DNA of 64,000 nucleotides from Nymphaea colorata (lineage: Eukaryota > Streptophyta > Magnoliopsida > Nymphaeales > Nymphaeaceae), in contig NC_045148.1 in assembly GCF_008831285.2 (NCBI RefSeq), forward strand, positions 10,049,001-10,113,000, read 5' to 3'. Within the stretch, counting starts at the first letter, position 1, and every line of letters starts with the position of its first letter. This document shows, piece by piece, positions 23,671-33,864 of the stretch. The translations under genes were made by a program, and so were the position numbers. The notes under the pieces are model-generated. The model saw only the letters and a list, made by a program, of their open reading frames with translations. It did not search any database and was not told the DNA's origin.

Positions 23671-26155
23671 ATGATGACTTCGGCTATTCAGAGTTGCTCA
23701 GCCATCTAACCAAGAGCAAATGGATAGTTGAGAGAAAAACATAAAGAAAAATGTGGTAACTAATACTAGATGACGAAAATACCCATCACCATTTTTTCCT
23801 TGTTTTTCTCTTATCCATCATGCTGGATTGGACAGTCTTGGTTAGATGGCTGGGTGACTCTAAAAACCAGAGGCACCATTCAATTTTCCTACATACATCA
23901 TATATAACACGTAATATAAGATGCAGATATATTTATTTTTTTGCATTTTCTTATTCTGTTTTGATACTTTTTTTGGTTTTCTGTGTCTTATTTTTCATCA
24001 AGATCGACCCACCTGAGTCATCAACAGCTCTACCTCAGCCTTCCCTTATTGCATATTTAGAGGGGTTAGTCTCTCTTTATTCTTGAATGCTTTTGTTAAC
24101 CATTACAAAGCAACAGCAGAATAATTGTCTCCAAGTTATTTTTGGTAATATATGCATGTGTATACAAATACCTTATACATGAATGCATCCTGCAAAATCA
24201 AGCTGAAAATACCTTTGCACTACGTCTATCAAAGTGATCCAACGCATCGTATAACAAGGCAGCCGGTACCGTGCTTCCAATTTTAAATATAGAGACAGTG
24301 GAGTCAGGAACTCGCTGTAGAAACTCCATGCTTGTGTTTGAGAGGATCCGCACACCATCACACTCAGGAATCAGAATAATAGGCTCATCGTATGTGTATC
24401 TCACTGCATCCCCATATGGACCAACCATCATGAGCAGGTCATCCCAATAAAGCAGCACGCTGTCCATTCCACACCATGCAAGTTGTTCAGGGGGCAAAGC
24501 AGACTGGAAAAAAAAAAAGGAATTTGTAACTAAACTAGTACAAATTTTCCAAATAAAAGTATAAAAGAAAAATAACAAAGCACTTCTCAATTAAACAAAA
24601 TGGCAAGACTGATAAAAGACAGATACTCTCTCTGTGTGTGCTTAGGTTCCTCAGGTATAAAGCAACAAAATATATGTAGTCCTTTTGGGTTTATTGCAAT
24701 AATTCAAGTTCCACCAAGCTACAATAGCAAGCAACCGCACACTGCTTCAATGGATATTGTTTCATCAGCATTCATAAACTCTAGTCTTTCCTGGATAGCT
24801 CTTTTACTGGGAAATGAAGATTTAACATAAAAATACTCGTCGACAGGGTATTTTTTATCTCAGTTAAGAAACAAGAACCAGAAGGAACTCTGGTTCCATA
24901 AGTAACGGGAGATTTCTGTAGTTAAGTACGTGTTGACTGAGCTAGCAGCTGAAGGAAGCTCCCACACCGCAAGCCATAACTAAAGTTACCTCTGTTGGGG
25001 GGAAAAGGAGAAAGTTTCTAAATCCTCTATACCTTGATAGAGCCAACTTGGTGAAAACTATGACGTGTAATCCTACTCAAGTCGCCCGATTAATCCCTTG
25101 GTGAAATCAAACGTTCCAACAATAAAAGTAGGGCGAACTAAATTTCAAATCTCCCTTAGGTATTACATGGGGAACATGAATAACAAGAGCGCCAAGAAAT
25201 CCCTTCTGCTTTAGTTTGTCAAGGCCACGCTACAGACAGAATGTTCTATAGCCACTTTTTTTGGCTTCTACATGAACAATTAGCACAATGATGAAAATTA
25301 TGATGATGATGCTGACATTTGACGATCCAAATGCTCGAATAGAAGGTGTGGAAGATCAGAGTAACCAACCTCGCAATTGAATTCGAAGAGAACTCTGGAG
25401 AAGTCCGTGGAGATGACAAGAAGCCGTCCGTCATGCGTGAACGATGCAAGGAACTTCCCGTTCGGCGAGACCGCCATCTTCTGCAGCGGCCCGATTCCAT
25501 CGCCCTGCCTCTGTGCCGTCTCCTCCTCCACCACCACCACGCCGTCGCCAACAGCAAGCAGCACCTCAACGTTCCCAGACATTGTGTACTGGGGCTCGAT
25601 CACCGCCGCGCACAGTGGCATGTCCCCGGGCACGAGTCCGGCTTCACACAGCCGGCACGGCCGGGGGCTCTTCAAATCGGGAATGCAGAAGACACGTGCG
25701 GCATCGGTGAGGCAGGCAATTCCATTGCCCCAGAAGATGCACTCCACGACATTCTCGTCGGCCGCATCAATCCCCAACGATAAGTGGGGCTCGATCGGGT
25801 GGGCGTGAATATCGTAGCGATAGACGGATCCATCTTGGACGACACAGACAAGTGACTCCTCGTCCGTCCAACCCATACCGACGAGACGGCCGCCGGGATG
25901 GTCCCAGATAGCGGAAGCGAGAAGGATCCCGGCGGAATTGAAGATGAGAAGCTTCCGCCGGGCCGACTCCGCAAAGAGCTGAACGATCTTCGAGTCGTCG
26001 CGGATCGCGGCGATGGGTCCGCCGAAGCGGGCGCAGGCGACGCGGTGGCGCCCGAGATCCATCTTCTGCCAGCACATGGAATACAGCTCCGGCTTCCGGT
26101 AGTACCGATTGTAGAGGAGCTGCCATTCCGCGGCCACCGACACGGTCGCGGCCAT
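15001..26155 (-). CDS. VPS16: Vacuolar protein sorting 16 (HOPS/CORVET core subunit; VACUOLELESS1)
   Basis: Fifteen minus-strand exons: 26155-25370, 24503-24213, 22110-21971, 20461-20356, 20271-20179, 20024-19935, 19845-19732, 19526-19419, 18943-18861, 18732-18678, 17349-17168, 16351-16222, 16131-16029, 15557-15460, 15165-15001. All phases close, giving 847 aa, near the roughly 860 aa of Arabidopsis VCL1. The start MAATVSVAAEWQLLYNRYYR and CARFGGPIAAIRDDSKIVQL are diagnostic of plant VPS16. About residues 1-420 form the Vps16_N beta-propeller region (including LIPECDGVRILSN). The rest is the helical Vps16_C region (GDTDLVYLVLFHIW, KGSPLYGPRIKLIEQAQ, DTIRTCIVLGN). Known role: shared core of HOPS and CORVET tethers, needed for vacuole biogenesis and late endosome fusion. 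Introns host MITEs and a 45-bp duplication at the exon 8 donor. Confidence 0.96.
19328..19417. repeat. Perfect 45-bp tandem duplication beside a VPS16 splice donor
   Basis: Two identical 45-bp copies (19328-19372 and 19373-19417) lie in VPS16 intron 8. On the coding strand the first starts one base into the intron, right after the exon 8 donor. Each copy ends TATTATGCAG, which looks like a 3' splice site, and begins with TATACCC after a donor-like G. The unit length is a multiple of three and contains no in-frame stop. Confidence 0.95.
22166..22222. repeat. (TA)n microsatellite in VPS16 intron 2
   Basis: A long pure TA run directly abutting the TCATAGTCACAA element that follows. Confidence 0.95.
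22223..22566. mobile_element. TCATAGTCACAA-type MITE, copy A (VPS16 intron 2)
   Basis: Left tip TCATAGTCACAAATAAG follows the (TA)n run. The interior is very A-rich on one side and T-rich on the other, with related blocks such as AAAATGCAAAAAAAACTG. The right tip, CGTGGCTATATA, is degenerate. It shares its tip and interior style with copies at 32165-32441 and 63343-63857. Confidence 0.55.
23613..23665. repeat. (GT)n microsatellite in VPS16 intron 2
   Basis: About 50 bp of GT repeat with one CACACG interruption, directly before the MITE at 23670. Confidence 0.95.
23670..23876. mobile_element. MITE with CAGCCATCTAACCAA inverted repeats, copy 1
   Basis: GAGTTGCTCAGCCATCTAAC starts at 23691, and TTGGTTAGATGGCTGGGTGA starts at 23838. 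These form an inverted repeat of about 23 bp, with a weaker match extending outward (ATGACTTCGG versus GTGCCTCTGG). It is non-coding. A second copy lies at 57330-57488. It sits inside VPS16 intron 2. Confidence 0.7.
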
Positions 26156-26200
26156 CTCTTCCTCTCTCTCTCTGCCTCACTCTCTCTGAGGTTAGGGCCT

Positions 26201-26209
26201 CTAGGGTTT
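26201..26209 (-). promoter_or_regulatory. Telo-box in VPS16 leader/promoter
   Basis: On the minus strand this reads AAACCCTAG, about 46 bases upstream of the VPS16 ATG, followed by a GA-rich leader. Telo-boxes are known in promoters and leaders of plant housekeeping genes. Function here is inferred from the motif alone. Confidence 0.45.
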
Positions 26210-27087
26210 GCAGAGGGCAGCTGGGTCGTGGAGGGAAGAGGGACGACACAGGCCCGCGCCTGACAGTGGAGAGAGAAGAGAAGGGAGGACGATGGGAAAC
26301 GAGTTTCCCACGAAGTGTTTGGCTTCGGAATTCGTTGGGTCCTTGAATTCCCAAGCACGCGACAACAATTCCCCGACTCACCTTGTGAACGGGCCGGGTA
26401 CATACGTCTATGGGCTGGAGAAATCCAATTATTGATTCGAAACCAGAACCGATGTTGGAGTCCTTATCGGACTTCGACTCCCGAGTTCGAAACCCGAGTC
26501 GATATCCAATAAGGGATTCAACCTGACTACGTCAGAATCCGGAGTCCGAGTTTGAGTTTAGCTCGAATCCAGTAAACCAAGTCCAAACCATTTTTAGATT
26601 CCTACCAAAATGCTGTTAAGATCAGATCCTGGGTTGGATGATTTTCTCAAAAATAATTGAAAAAAATACAAGACCGACTCTTTGAAAAATCTCAAAACAG
26701 GAAAAAAAAGCTAATCATAGTTAAGTATCTAGATATTGCATTGCAAATCTTGTCACAAGGGAAAAGGCACGTGTAGGCAATTATTCATAAAAACCCTTAA
26801 AAAACTATTACAATTTTTTTTGGTTTACATGTTAATGCTTCTTAAAAAAGTTAAAATTTAGCACCTAGTCCCTTAACCCAAATTTTTCTGATCTGCCTCT
26901 TTAAGTTGATCATAGTCAAATTAGACATAGAAAAACTTGTTCAAATCTAGATGCATCAAGCAAGTCTGGATCTACTCTAGATCTACTGTGCATCATGGTT
27001 AGTATAAAGAATAAACTCTTTACAAATCAAATAATGTCTCCAATATCGAAGCGAAGAAGAACCTGAACAACAACATAAACCTCAAGA

Positions 27088-27770
27088 TCATAGGTGGAGA
27101 AGCCACTGATAGCTTTTCACTAAAGAAAGCAACAAGCCATGGTTTTGGCTCAAAACTCTTCTTATGCCTACACGTGAGACATCACACTCCACTTCAAAAA
27201 CTTGAGTAAAATAAGGAAGTACCAAAACTGGAGTATGCATCATTTTTTTTAGACATTTTCTAATGGGTGCCATGCTTGTACTAAAGTTTCGCATAAAGCG
27301 ACAATAGAAGGTAACCAACCCATGAAAAACTTTGTGTTTTCCCTACAATTTTCGGGGTTGGCCAATCTACGATTGCCTGGACCTTAAAGCGATCGACCTT
27401 TGCACCATTTATAGAAACCATAAAACCCAAAAACACAAGGCTGAGAAACAAGAAAGCACACTTCTTAGCATTTACAAAAAGCTTTCCTTTTTTAACGACA
27501 TCTAAAACTTATTTCAAGTGTATCAAATGTGCTGATTCTTTAGAACTGTAAACTAGAATATCATCAAAATACACTACCACAAACTTTATCAAATGTGCCG
27601 ACTCTGTAGGACTATAAACAAGAATATCATCAAAATACACTACCACACGACGTGTAGTTTTGAAAGCAGTCATCCATTCATTACATTCCCGAACACGAAT
27701 CAGATGGTACCCATTCTTAAAGTTACTATTGGAAAATACATGAAAACCGGTGAAACATGTCATCTAGCAT
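27088..27770 (-). pseudogene. Ty3/gypsy retrotransposon reverse transcriptase fragment (broken)
   Basis: The minus strand encodes pieces of Ty3/gypsy reverse transcriptase in order. First comes NGYHLIRVRECNEWMTAFKT (27763 side), then VVVYFDDILVYS carrying the catalytic YFDD motif. Next is a stretch with LVFLGFMVSINGAKVDRFKV and IVDWPTPKIV, and last [16 protein letters not shown] with [17 protein letters not shown] at the RNase H start (27088 side). Frames are interrupted. The fingers/palm segment between TAFKT and the YFDD motif is deleted, and YFDD is duplicated. No gag, integrase or LTRs were seen. It is a non-functional relic. Confidence 0.85.
27521..27652. repeat. 66-bp in-frame tandem duplication inside the RT relic
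   Basis: Two diverged 66-bp copies (matching TATCAAATGT at 27521 and 27587) encode a repeated VVVYFDDILVYS plus ESAHLI segment of 22 codons on the minus strand. Confidence 0.8.
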
Positions 27771-27903
27771 AGGGATGGAAAAATGATACTTGATTGTGTT
27801 CTTGTTTATGGCTATACTATTGACAACTGTAGGACACTTAGATGTAATATGGGTAGATCCATGACAACTAAAAGTGTCTGAACTCAAACTATGGGGTTTA
27901 GAC

Positions 27904-28105
27904 TAAGGCTGGCAGGTACCCGGTACCTGGTTCGAATCGGGGCCGGGCCTGAAAAAAGGGGCATCGGGCCAGTCCAGTTGGGCCTCATAATTTTTTTTAT
28001 ATTTTTTATTAATTTATATATATATATATATAATATTTTATTACAATTAATTATATTTATATATTATTTTATATTAAAAAATATTTTTAAATTAAATCTG
28101 GCCAT
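27904..28105. mobile_element. Truncated hAT-type element, GGGCATC family copy 1
   Basis: Starts TAAGGCTGGCAGGTACCCGG, followed by GGGCC-rich sequence and an AT-rich centre that includes ATTACAATTAATTATATTTA. It matches the reverse complement of the element at 52923-53274 until about 28105 (AAATTAAATCTGGC). The other half is missing. Confidence 0.6.
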
Positions 28106-30457
28106 GCTCAAGCTTGTTTGTAGCTACAATCACCACCTTTTTCTTCTCTGCCACTTATTGTAGCTTAAAGTAGCTACAGCTCATTGAATAATATCGGTGT
28201 GCCTCGGATGAGGCATGTGAGGAGGATGTGGCTGAGGATGATTCACAGAGGGCTCGGACTGGGGGTAGTCGTAGGGAGGCTCAGCGAAGACAGGCTGGTC
28301 TGGGTGCTCAAAATACAGGCTTGGGTTTGGATTGTTGGAAATCAATCGGATCGAGCTCATAATGAGTCGTCGGACCTGAATTTTGGGTGAGCAGAAGGTT
28401 AACAATCCACTATCACGATCCGGAGCCCCCCTCTCTCTACCAGGCCTCGTCTCTTTAGGGGTTTTGGGCTGCGTTAAGATCTAGATGGGCAGTGGATTCT
28501 CTTCAATTCAACTTGAAGGAGCAAATGGGTTTGAATTGCCGTTTATGAGTGTGAATCAGATAGTGGGAGGCATATTGGGGTAGGCTGACTCACGCCTACG
28601 ATGACAACGTCGTGATTTTAATAAAGAAAGTTGAAAAATGATCTGTACACAAAAATATTTGGTATCATTTCTATCTTCAAGTGTACAATTTTCAACATAT
28701 CCTCTTCGACAAATGAGCTGATCCTCCTGAATGTCTTTTCAGATAATGATGATAGATTCGAATGTTTACTTGTGATAAATGGGGCATTAAATATATATTA
28801 TCCACAGAGATGGTATTAGCTTGGATCTGGCAAACAATGGATCTGAACCAGGTCCAAGCCACTTGTATCAAAACCTTATAAGAAGCTTGTGCAGTTTGGC
28901 AATAAGGACCACCAATGTAAAAGTATTTAATTGGGACCCCACTACATATGATCTGCTTGCAAGCTGGTTTTTGTTCTTTTTATATGTCAATATACCAGTA
29001 GGGGTGCCTTCTTGCTTCCACCTAAGCAACATTCAGTACACAGTGGTCCATGAAAAGCAGCTCACCTGGTTTTGCTTTTTGCAGTGATAGAGAGCTTCAC
29101 AACAGGCAGAGTCAGAAAATTTCTGGCTAAGGGGCATTAGTATTTTTAAAATTTTTAGGTATCATCAACATGTAAATGAAAAAAATTGTCCTAAAGGATC
29201 AACGCAAAAATAAGTGTTTCTTGTGGCTCCAATTGCCCACCTCGCAATTTCACAAAGATTTGTCATTCATTAATAAAGAAGGAACGTGCTGGAAAGGGTT
29301 TTCCTAAGAAGAACATTGAATTCTTGAAACACATTCATATAACAACCGTTTGAGAAACACCATGTTCTTGTTTCAAGAAACATAATGTATTTATATTCAG
29401 TATTTTATTATTATACTTAAAAATTATATATACAATCATATCATGATTCTTATAATAAAAACATGGTATTTTTTGGATGATGTATTATCAGAACATCTGT
29501 TCTCATGTTCTTGTTATCAAACGGGCCCCTTTCGTCCACCATTCTCAGGGTGCTCAGTTCCGTTCCTTCACCAGCGAGTCAAAGCTTCGGATCAGAAAAA
29601 TATAAAAAGTCGATGAGAGCTAGGTACTGTGAACTCCTTAGTTATCCTTACAGTAAAAAATTTACAAAACGAAAGAAAAATAAGAGGGTCGGCAGAAGCC
29701 ATCATTGCTCTGTCACCTAATCTACTATATTCCCACTTTGACTTTTCCTTTTGTTTCGTCTGCTCCATTCATATTGAGGTAAATAGTTCTTTAGTTCTCT
29801 GCTCAGCAGGGAATACAGATCAAAACCAGCACACAGAATTTCAGAAAAGGAATAGGAAAACACACCAACTTATGATGTTATTCATCTCTATTCAATTTTT
29901 TTCTCGAGTTGGATTGCGACCACGTCCAACAAGAAACGAGGACCAAAATTCATGTATAAATAAACTTGTGCTTGGCGCTTTCTGAAAGTACTCCGAGTGA
30001 AGTCCTTTTTCTAGCAGATCGCAGATCGGGTCATAGTTTTAGATATTGTATCATAGAGTGACTCCTTAGACACTAACTTGGATATTTGTTCTCCATCTCA
30101 AGGAATTGGAGCCCGCAGATAGCACCCTTCCATTCCCTTTTTGGCTGGCCATGTTACTGCTATCATTGTTCATGCCTTAGTGCTTGACTTAAATATATCA
30201 GCGCTCCTTTGTTCTTTTTGGTTTATTATTGCAGCAGAATCTATTACTGATCTTTGGAATTATGAAACTACGACGAACGAAAAGAAACTCTTGGTTGTTC
30301 ATTATTTGATATTCTGTTATATATACACCAATTCCAGAAGTGAGGTTTGGTCTTCTGGAGATCATTTTGCAGAATTTGATTGCCACTTCGACATGGTTGC
30401 CGGAAGAATTTAAAGTTGGGAGCTCACTCGGCTAACATCTTCAAGACTTGGCTAAAG

Positions 30458-32817
30458 ATGGGAGTTTCTTGGACTAGGCTTGTGTGCAGAAGCCTGACAG
30501 TTCTTGCTTTCGATTCTCTCCTTCTCGCTTCTGCTGGTTCACTTAATATTCCATCCCCCAAGGCTGAAAATGAAGGCCTCACTGTCCAACAGGTGCTCCA
30601 AACCTTTTCTGTAGTTGTCTCTCTTTCTTTCTCTCTCTCTACACTGTCTATCTATGTACTTCTCCAGTTAAGAACTACTGTTGCTATTTGCTAGTCCTGC
30701 TCTTTCTGTCATACTCTGTCCTGATGATTATCATCTTGCTTCCAGTTGCACCCTGGACTTAAACACCAGATGGCCGTGCATGGTTTTCTTCTTTGGGCAT
30801 CTGTGGGTTTCCTTACTCCTGTTGGAGTACTACTGATGAGAATGCCAAAGAGGATGGAAGGAAGGAGGTTGAAAGTTCTATTATACGTTCACGCAGTTTT
30901 ACAGGTACATCTTCTTCTTGAACAATCCATACACGACACAGATCAGAGAGAGGGGGCGGGTACAATCATTGAACTCAAATATTTAACCAACATTAATCAT
31001 TGAAGCAGTTTACAATCAACTGATCTGCTACCATATTCAATTCAATTCAATGGACTGACAAGAGATGGGCTTCATAATGTCACCTGCTTTTCAGAAAGTG
31101 CCAGAAAACTTTACTGAAGTTCGTCTAAGCTCCAACTGAACCATGTTTATCTTTTTCATTCAGCTTGGCTTATGAACAATTGCCTTACACTTTAATAGTA
31201 TGTTAGGTGAGTAGGAAGAATATTTTATTTTATCGTCCAACAACAGGGTGGAAGCTTCCACTCTTTCCCCATGCTCCCAAGGTACTATACCTGCTTTTGG
31301 TGCCTCTGGATAACGTCTTTTCAATTTGTATATCTGTAACCCGTTTTGAAAACATAGTAGGAATTCAAAATGCAAACTGCCCGCTTACCAACTCCATCAT
31401 GTCCACTATGCTAACCCCTCAGGGATACTAGGTGAGATTTACAACCAAATAAGTCAAGATCAGTAATGGCAAATCCTTGGTATAAGCTGTCACAGCATAC
31501 CTTCAGGTTGAAGGAGGTCTAAGAGTTCACAACACTGGGGATGCATCTCTTGGCAAAAGCTGATAGGATTCTGACTAAATCAATCCTGCCTCTCAGAAGG
31601 GAGAAAAAGAAAGGGTTCATAAGTTTGATGTCTGAATCTGTTGCAGGTAATTTCAGTTTCAGTTGCCACTGTTGGAGCAGTCCTGGCCGTCAAACACTTG
31701 GAAAACAAATTCGATAACACCCATCAACGGATTGGCCTGGCCGTGTATGCACTCATCTGGTTGCAGCCACTGACTGCCTTATGCAGGCCTCATAGGTATG
31801 TCATATACTGGCATTAGAGTTTCTGTTGGTACAGTTCTATTCAATTTCTCATTGAAGAACTCCACACAGCTTGATTAACTGCTGTGTCAAAAGACTGCAA
31901 TAAAATCCATGTTTAGACATCACTTGCAGTATTATGACCAGCAGGTTTTGCCTCGCGCCAGTGAGGACTGAACTCACGACCTAGGCACTAAACGGTTCCA
32001 TTGACATCTTATCTTACAAGAAGGTCATGCATCCTAATACCACTTTTACTTAAGCACGTTTAACTTCGGAGTTTTATTAAAACTGTTGACTTCGGAGTTT
32101 TATTAAAACTGTTGAGTTTTCTTGTTTATGCATTAGTAAGGCCCAAAATCATTAGGTCCAAGTATAGTCACAAATATCATTTACATGTTGATAGAGTTAT
32201 CTTTCTTGGAAAAATCTTGGTAAATTTAAAACAACTAAAAAACAGACTCTCTTAAAAGTAAAATGCGAAAATTAAAATGTGGTAGTAAAAAAATGTAAAA
32301 AACATGAAAAAAATATGTGGAAAACGTCCAAAAGGGAAAAAAAGAAAAAATTTGTTTTTTGGTTTTGGCATTTTCTTCGACTGACATTATCTGTGTTTTT
32401 TAACGTTTTTTTTTTAAAAAAAGTGTTTATTGTGACTATCGTTCAAGTCTTCGTTTTCGAATATTTGTTCCAGTTTGTTGTAAGTAATAAAAGCTGGAAG
32501 GTTGATCTGGTGACAGGGGAGTTAGAGGGAGAACTGTTTGGTATTTTCTGCATTGGATACTTGGAACTGGAGCTTCATTGCTGGGGATCATAGACATCTA
32601 CATTGGTCTCTACGCTTATCGCAGCAAGACATCCAACAGCGTGACAATTTGGATCATCCTCTTCACTGTTGAAGTCTCCTGCGTCGCATTCCTTTATTTG
32701 TTGCAGGACAGATGGGATTATCTTTACAAACAGGGTCTCATTCTTGAGTTAGAAACACTCGGACCAACCCATCAAGTCTCCCCATTGAGAAACAAAATGA
32801 ACGCTGGGCATTGCTAA
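30458..32817 (+). CDS. Cytochrome b561 domain transmembrane protein
   Basis: Four exons: 30458-30592, 30746-30904, 31647-31795, 32517-32817; 247 aa. I chose the ATG at 30458 because it opens a signal-peptide-like N-terminus (MGVSWTR, then a hydrophobic run to LLASAGS). The b561 core follows, with HGFLLWASVGFLTPVGVLL, LLYVHAVLQVISVSVATVG, THQRIGLAVYALIWLQPL and YFLHWILGTGASLLGIIDI. Four histidines at 57, 94, 124 and 160 match the two-heme ligands of the family. Two more membrane spans bring the total to about five after the signal peptide. There is no DOMON domain. Known family role: transmembrane electron transfer, often ascorbate-driven. The exact acceptor for this short subgroup is unknown. 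Intron 3 (31796-32516) contains a MITE and a 26-bp duplication. Confidence 0.92.
32063..32114. repeat. Perfect 26-bp tandem duplication (b561 intron 3)
   Basis: Two identical 26-bp units beginning ACTTCGGAGTTTTATTAAAA, at 32063 and 32089. Confidence 0.95.
32165..32441. mobile_element. TATAGTCACAA-type MITE, copy B (b561 intron 3)
   Basis: Left tip TATAGTCACAAATATC and right tip ATTGTGACTATC are inverted repeats. The interior is A-rich then T-rich (GTTTTTTAACGTTTTTTTTT). Possible degenerate flanking direct repeat: GTCCAAG on the left, GTTCAAG on the right. Confidence 0.65.
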
Positions 32818-33864
32818 TCTAAAAGGAAGATCTCAGAACATTGTAAATTTTTGAATGCTGGCAATATGGCCAAGTTCATGATCTTTGTTTTATTAGCTCT
32901 AGGAAATGTTGAAGTTCACGAACTTGGTTTTCATTCCCATGACAGCAGGATTTTGAAAAATGTTTTTTACTCTCTTTTTCTGTGTAAATAAGGGAAAGAA
33001 ATAATATTTTCATGTTACATGCTCTTTCGTGCTACACTATTATTAATAAAGGAATACGAGTCGGAATCTGAAATTATAATTTCTGCATAAGAAAAAAGAA
33101 AGGTAATGTCATTAGTTATGGTTTCAGATTCGAGTTTAAATAAATGCCTGGTCGGAATCAGATTCAAACTTAGGTTCAATTTTCAATAAATATATTATAT
33201 CTAATATCTATACAAAAACCGGGATTTAACATATCCTAATACAGTTCGGATTCAGTTGTGCAATTAAAAGTAGGATTTCAAATTCAGATGTGAATTTAAC
33301 AGTCACAGAATCAATATTTGAAAGGAAAAGTCTATCACTTTGTACCATGCATACCCTTGATCTTGCTTGGCTCTTTCTCTTCCTCACCTCCCTTAACCCG
33401 GATGGATACGGGGTCTGTCTCTGTCTCTCTTCCCGCTGCTGCTCGAAACTTGAATGGTAATCTTTTTCATTCAGACCATACTGACAATCGCCAAAGTCAC
33501 ATCATGCCGTTAGGCAGCACTATTCATTGTGTTTTCTCTAAACCTCTAGAATTGAATATTAAGGGTAGTATTATAAAATAATATAAATTCTATAATTTTC
33601 TATCCAAGCTTTATAATCACTTTCCTTTCCATGTTCTCATGGGGCAAGAACGTTCAACCAAACTTCCATTATTTTCTCAACGGTGTTCCATGAATGAAGC
33701 TCGATATGTCGCAATGCTATATTTCACAAGAAAATGTGAACAACGTAGAAGAAGTTTATTTAAGGCAGCAAACAGCCTTGACTCTTACTCCGCTAACTGA
33801 GCATGCAGGTCACTATCGCTGCTTCTCTATTAAACTTTCGTAGCATGATAACGTGAGTTATTTC
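32818..33864. other. Intergenic region between b561 and PPR genes
   Basis: Contains the b561 3' UTR and, from about 33050 to 33310, AATCTGAAATT-type degenerate repeat sequence like that elsewhere in the window. The remainder should hold the PPR gene promoter. No other gene seen. Confidence 0.5.

Larger units (their letters stand above)
26156..30457. other. Intergenic region with retroelement and hAT remnants
   Basis: No intact gene recognised. Next to VPS16 lies its leader with a GA-rich tract and a telo-box. About 26430-26600 is rich in CCGAGTTCGAA-like motifs. A broken Ty3/gypsy RT fragment lies at 27088-27770 and a truncated hAT-type element at 27904-28105. A 56-codon acidic/Gln-Arg-rich open stretch at about 28192-28362 (+), reading CEEDVAEDDSQRA, is unidentified. 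From 28400 to 30457 I see nothing convincing beyond probable upstream sequence of the b561 gene. Confidence 0.5.

Noticed and set aside
25246-26512. Several open frames of 75-243 codons on both strands over VPS16 exon 1
   Set aside because: They are shadows of a GC-rich coding exon; only the VPS16 frame matches a family and splices on.
31940-31985. SINE or tRNA-like segment (reverse strand B-box-like GTGAGTTCAGTCC)
   Set aside because: No convincing A box, tail or target duplication; too weak to annotate.
33853-33864. GTG start four codons upstream of the PPR ATG
   Set aside because: Plant nuclear genes normally start with ATG, and the ATG at 33865 is in frame and directly precedes the conserved region.
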